NCBI GenBank assembly: GCA_963676165.1
Contig: OY781043.1
Coordinates: 3,844,001-3,908,000, forward strand
Length of the DNA: 64,000 bases
Direction: 5' to 3'
From: JAQIBY01 sp963676165
GTDB taxonomy: Bacteria > Bacteroidota > Bacteroidia > Bacteroidales > ML635J-15
Both the position numbers and the translations under genes were made by a program. This document shows, in pieces, positions 60,450-64,000 of the stretch. The stretch's first letter is position 1. The number at the start of each line of letters is the position of its first letter. Under the pieces are notes generated by a model, which saw only the letters and a list, made by a program, of their open reading frames with translations, made no database searches and was not told where the DNA came from.

Positions 60450-62210
60450 TTATTCTGGTTTGTTTTGCAATACAAGCTCCAATTCTTTCAATTGCGCTTC
60501 AGAAATTGGTGATGGAGCATCGATCATGATATCGCGTCCTGCATTGTTTTTCGGAAATGCAATATAATCTCTGATGCTATCGCTACCTCCGAAAAGAGCA
60601 CAAACTCTATCGAAACCAAAAGCAATTCCACCATGAGGAGGAACGCCGTAACGGAATGCATTGAGTAAGAATCCAAATTGAGCTTCAGCTTCCTCAGGAG
60701 TAAAGCCTAATAACTTAAACATGCGAGATTGTTCTTCACGCTGATGAATTCTGATGGATCCACCACCTAATTCAACTCCATTAATGACCATGTCATAAGC
60801 ATTGGCTCTGATTTTGCCAGGATCGCTTTCAAAATATTCCTGATCTTCTGCTTTTGCTGATGTAAATGGATGGTGCATTGCATGATAGCGTTCTGTTTCT
60901 TCATCCCATTCAAGCAATGGAAAGTCAACTACCCACAAAGGAGCAAATTCATTTGGATTTCTTAATTCCAAACGATTTCCCATTTCAAGGCGTAGTTCGC
61001 AAAGTTGTTCTTGGGTTTTGCGTTTATCACCAGCCAATAGTAAGAGTAAGTCACCAGGTTTTGCATTGAATGCGTCAGCCCAAGTTTTTAGCGAGTCTGC
61101 ATCGAAGAATTTATCAACAGATGATTTAAAACTTCCGTCTTCATTGTATTTTACATAAACAAGACCTTTTGCTCCAATCTGTTGGCTTTGAACAAATTTC
61201 GTAAGTTCGTCAAGTTGTTTTCTGGAATAGCTAGCGCATTGTTTCGCACACACACCACCCACATATTCAACCATATCAAACACTTTGAATCCTTTATTTT
61301 GTACAAGTTCTGTAAGTTCATGAATTTCCATTTCAAAGCGCAAATCTGGTTTGTCGCTACCATATTTATCCATAGCATCGTGCCATGACATGCGTTTGAA
61401 AGGGGTTTCTATATCAATGCCTTTCACAGTTTTGAACAAGTGTACCATCATGCCTTCAAAGGTGTTCATAATGTCATCTTGTTCCACAAAAGACATTTCG
61501 CAGTCAATTTGTGAAAATTCAGGTTGACGATCAGCACGTAAATCTTCATCGCGATAGCATTTCACAATTTGAAAATATTTGTCAATCCCACCAAGCATCA
61601 ACAATTGTTTGAATGTTTGTGGCGACTGTGGAAGTGCATAAAACGTTCCGGGATGCATACGTGATGGGACAACAAAATCTCTTGCACCTTCAGGAGTAGA
61701 TTTTATTAAATTTGGGGTTTCTACCTCAACAAAATCGATCGTGTCAAGATATTTTCGGCTTTCTTGTGCAACCTTGTGTCTTAGCAATAAAGCTTCTTTC
61801 ACAGGATTTCTACGGATGTCGAGATATCTGTATTTCATGCGAAGTTCATCGCTACCATCAGATTCGTTTTCAATGGTAAAAGGTGGGGTCTCAGATTTTG
61901 ACAGAATCTGAATATCGTCTGGAAACACTTCAATGCCTCCAGTAGGAATTTTATCATTGATTGAGTAGCGCTCAACAACTTTACCAGTTACTTTTATAAC
62001 ATATTCACGTCCAATAGTTTCTGCAAGCTTAATAAGCTCTTCTGATGTTTTACTTTCATCCAGTGCAATTTGGGTAATTCCATAACGATCTCTCAGATCA
62101 ATCCAAATCATTCCGCCTTTATCGCGTTTCTTCTGTACCCAACCACTAAGTGTTACTGTCTGATTAACATGTTCCGGACGTAATTCGCCACAATTGTGAG
62201 TTCTATGCAT
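60450..62210 (-). CDS. aspS: Aspartyl-tRNA synthetase
   Basis: 586 aa, the length of the bacterial type with the insertion (GAD) domain. A class II enzyme: anticodon-binding OB fold at the start (VTLSGWVQKKRDKGGMIWIDLRD), motif 1 around FVEVETPNLIKSTPEGARDF, motif 2 in FKQLLMLGGIDKYFQIVKCYRDED, and motif 3 GVPPHGGIAFGFDRV near the end. Whether it is discriminating or non-discriminating cannot be judged. It is the first gene of a pair with dusB; the sigma/anti-sigma pair lies 103 bp upstream. Confidence 0.98.
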   Translation of the reverse strand: MHRTHNCGELRPEHVNQTVTLSGWVQKKRDKGGMIWIDLRDRYGITQIALDESKTSEELIKLAETIGREYVIKVTGKVVERYSINDKIPTGGIEVFPDDIQILSKSETPPFTIENESDGSDELRMKYRYLDIRRNPVKEALLLRHKVAQESRKYLDTIDFVEVETPNLIKSTPEGARDFVVPSRMHPGTFYALPQSPQTFKQLLMLGGIDKYFQIVKCYRDEDLRADRQPEFSQIDCEMSFVEQDDIMNTFEGMMVHLFKTVKGIDIETPFKRMSWHDAMDKYGSDKPDLRFEMEIHELTELVQNKGFKVFDMVEYVGGVCAKQCASYSRKQLDELTKFVQSQQIGAKGLVYVKYNEDGSFKSSVDKFFDADSLKTWADAFNAKPGDLLLLLAGDKRKTQEQLCELRLEMGNRLELRNPNEFAPLWVVDFPLLEWDEETERYHAMHHPFTSAKAEDQEYFESDPGKIRANAYDMVINGVELGGGSIRIHQREEQSRMFKLLGFTPEEAEAQFGFLLNAFRYGVPPHGGIAFGFDRVCALFGGSDSIRDYIAFPKNNAGRDIMIDAPSPISEAQLKELELVLQNKPE

Positions 62211-62312
62211 AATGTCTGTATTTTAAGCTGCAAAGTTAGTGAAAAATCGTTTTAGGCAAACCCTCAAATGGATTCAAAAAATGGAGTGTGTAAAAAGGAG
62301 TAAAACATTGAA

Positions 62313-63407
62313 TTATTCAAGTTCGAGCAACTTTTCTCCGGCAGCATAACGATAAGGGCTTAAACTGTCTTGAAGATTTCTGTATTCTGCTTTTGCTTGT
62401 TCTATATTTTTGAGCTGAACTAAGCAGTCTGCAATAGTCCATCTAGCATCCCAATAATCAGTTTGGTTTTTTGAAATATTTCGTAATATGCTTATGGCTT
62501 GTGCGTAGTTTTTGTCGTAATATGCAGACATACCTTCTGCAAAGAAACTGTTTGTAGCAGGAGCCACACTTGCTTCTCGTGTTGTAGATTCTGATGTAGA
62601 ATTTCTATTTTTACCCCAATTAAACTTGGATGTTGACAAGGTTTCAACAGTAGATTCATCAATGGTAGTCGGTGTTGTTTCTTCTTGTTGAATATTTTCT
62701 GCAATAACTTCATTTTCTGGTTCAGCATTTTCACTCACCTCCATATACATTTCGATTGTATCCGAATCAACTTCATCGACTTTATCTTGATTGGCAATTT
62801 CTATATCATCATCATAAGCAATGTTAGCATCAATATAAATTCCATCCGATTCAAAATCATCATCAACTACATTAAGCTCTTCAATAACAGGTTCTTCCAG
62901 TTCTTTTTTTATCTGTTCATTTTCTCTTTTGGTTTGACCTGTTGTTGGTTCTGGGAGTTTTTCAGCGTCAACATTTACTGTGTTTTCTAATTTGTCATCC
63001 AAATTTGGATTCTCAAGTTGTATAATTTCTTCTTCAACACTTTGATCGAAAGCTAAATTCTCAGGAGTTTGTTTGGTTTGCTTCAATTGAGAAACGAGGA
63101 AAATTGAACTGACAGCAATGAGGACAAAAGTTGCTGCAATGGATACCCTACGAATGATTATTTTTTTTTGTCTTTTCCCAGAACGATGAAACATTTCGAT
63201 TGCGCGGTTTCTGGATGCATTAAAGCTACCTTCAGATCCGAATTTCGAAAATCCTTCGACGATGTCACTGCACATCTCACAATCAATAAGGTGTTTTTCG
63301 ACTTCATACGCCTCATCCCGATGAAGTTTGTCTTTAGCATATAGCCAAAGTCTCGACTCATCAATGTGATCGCTACTTTCGAAAATATGTGAAATGTCCT
63401 TTTTCAT
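62313..63407 (-). CDS. Putative anti-sigma factor with C-terminal TPR-like domain
   Basis: 364 aa. Residues 1-60 resemble a zinc-finger anti-sigma domain (zf-HC2), with the core HLIDCEMC; a single membrane helix lies at about 85-105 (RVSIAATFVLIAVSSIFLVSQ). A long acidic, low-complexity region (130-240) follows, and the last 70 residues are TPR-like (SAYYDKNYAQAISILRNISKN). It would bind the cognate sigma in the cytoplasm and sense something outside. Its ATG overlaps the sigma-factor stop by 4 bp, which supports the pairing. Confidence 0.8.
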   Translation of the reverse strand: MKKDISHIFESSDHIDESRLWLYAKDKLHRDEAYEVEKHLIDCEMCSDIVEGFSKFGSEGSFNASRNRAIEMFHRSGKRQKKIIIRRVSIAATFVLIAVSSIFLVSQLKQTKQTPENLAFDQSVEEEIIQLENPNLDDKLENTVNVDAEKLPEPTTGQTKRENEQIKKELEEPVIEELNVVDDDFESDGIYIDANIAYDDDIEIANQDKVDEVDSDTIEMYMEVSENAEPENEVIAENIQQEETTPTTIDESTVETLSTSKFNWGKNRNSTSESTTREASVAPATNSFFAEGMSAYYDKNYAQAISILRNISKNQTDYWDARWTIADCLVQLKNIEQAKAEYRNLQDSLSPYRYAAGEKLLELE

Positions 63408-63991
63408 TTTTTCCCTTCCATCATCAATTTCAGATTGCGCTTACCATTCTGAATGTATGATTTTACTTTCTTTAAATTATGTCCGCTAATGCGTGAAATT
63501 TCATCGTATGTTTTGTTTTCAAGATAAAACAATTCAACACATTGTTTTTGTTCAGGCTTAAGTCGTGATAGTGCAGTTTGCAAATCGTTGACCTGTTGCT
63601 CTTTTTCATTTTCCTCACTGAGATGCAAATTGTCCTCAGATTCCATAAAATCTTTATTTTCTTGTTGGAAAAGCCCTTTGTGTTTTCGAAAAGTGTTCTG
63701 ACTTCTATGGTGCAAAAGACAATGATTCTTTGAAACGGAGTACAGCCATGTCTTGAAATAATCAATTTTGTGCTTTTTTAATTTCCGAAAGAGAGATTCG
63801 AAAATTTCTACTGTCAGTTCTTCGGCAAGTGCCATGTCTTGTACATATTTCATACATACCGCAAGGACAAAACCAGAATGACGGTTAAACAGTTCTCCGA
63901 CTAATGCTTTATCTCCGCTTTTCCGGTACATTTCAATCAGAGTCTGATCCGCTTCTTCCATGCGAGCCGATGACAATAGAATAACCATCAT
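63404..63991 (-). CDS. ECF-type RNA polymerase sigma factor
   Basis: 195 aa from the first ATG (63989-63991), or 185 from ATG 63959-63961, which starts MEEADQTLIEMYRKSGDKA and looks more natural. Sigma region 2 is FNRHSGFVLAVCMKYVQDMALAEELTVEIFESLFRKL..FKTWLYSVSKNHCL (in two blocks), and region 4 is LKPEQKQCVELFYLENKTYDEISRISGHNLKKVKSYIQNGKRNLK. It is coupled to the anti-sigma gene by a 4-bp overlap. It probably controls an envelope-stress or similar regulon. Confidence 0.92.
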   Translation of the reverse strand: MMVILLSSARMEEADQTLIEMYRKSGDKALVGELFNRHSGFVLAVCMKYVQDMALAEELTVEIFESLFRKLKKHKIDYFKTWLYSVSKNHCLLHHRSQNTFRKHKGLFQQENKDFMESEDNLHLSEENEKEQQVNDLQTALSRLKPEQKQCVELFYLENKTYDEISRISGHNLKKVKSYIQNGKRNLKLMMEGKK

Positions 63992-64000
63992 AATGTACGA

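Overview
The window is chromosomal DNA from a low-GC member of the phylum Bacteroidota. The evidence is a Por/type IX secretion sorting domain (VFPNPA...), a TonB-dependent receptor paired with a DUF4249 lipoprotein, many short SPII lipoproteins, YwqK/MORN-type repeat proteins, a permuted transketolase half-gene, and promoters of the Bacteroidota type (TTTG, 17-18 bp, TAnnTTTG). The order or genus cannot be fixed from the sequence. Most of the window is ordinary housekeeping and envelope DNA; there is no CRISPR array, prophage or obvious defence island.

Layout. 1-4842: a barrel-like fragment and a large MORN-repeat protein (minus), then pepE and a TPR lipoprotein (plus). 4864-10949: a decaying surface-protein locus in which a 1480-bp IS256-family element has cut a secreted seven-bladed propeller gene into two; the element has an exact 8-bp target duplication and the host frame is restored when it is removed. 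A double-barrel outer-membrane gene lies upstream and an internally deleted paralogue lies downstream. 11040-14490: a dead small lipoprotein gene, an M3 peptidase, initiator tRNA-fMet and a TonB-domain protein. 14719-21294: a minus-strand envelope cluster (methyltransferase, DPM1-like glycosyltransferase, 931-aa polytopic membrane protein, VanY-like peptidase), the C-terminal half of a transketolase, and queD. 21415-28061: polyprenyl synthase, deoC, a MazG-like protein, a lipoprotein, dtd, adenine deaminase and mnmG, with two parS-like 16-mers on either side of the adenine deaminase gene, hinting that the replication origin domain is not far away. 28101-36313: TPR/SpoIIE phosphatase, barrel plus two MORN lipoproteins, an SLC12-type transporter, an orphan protein and a CPBP protease. 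36310-44157: ribD, a TetR regulator with a downstream acetyltransferase and matching putative operators, an Ig-like lipoprotein, a GT4 glycosyltransferase, a lipoprotein and prmC.

44242-51374 is a six-gene plus-strand operon for sulfate uptake and PAPS metabolism: SLC13 permease, cysQ, cysC, cysD, cysN fused to a degenerate APS-kinase domain, and a heptose-7-phosphate kinase. No PAPS reductase or sulfite reductase is present in the window, so PAPS may serve sulfation as well as, or instead of, sulfate reduction. 51388-59412: a possible gene remnant, a TonB receptor/DUF4249 locus, a nonsense-riddled IS982 remnant, ispD, gcvH, a beta-helix lipoprotein and a patch of REP-like palindromes. 59413-63991: dusB, aspS and a sigma/anti-sigma pair.

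The strongest observations for a second look are the reconstructable IS256 interruption, the parS pair, the CysN pseudokinase-like domain beside an intact CysC, and the TetR operator pair. I did not find a system that I can defend as entirely new.
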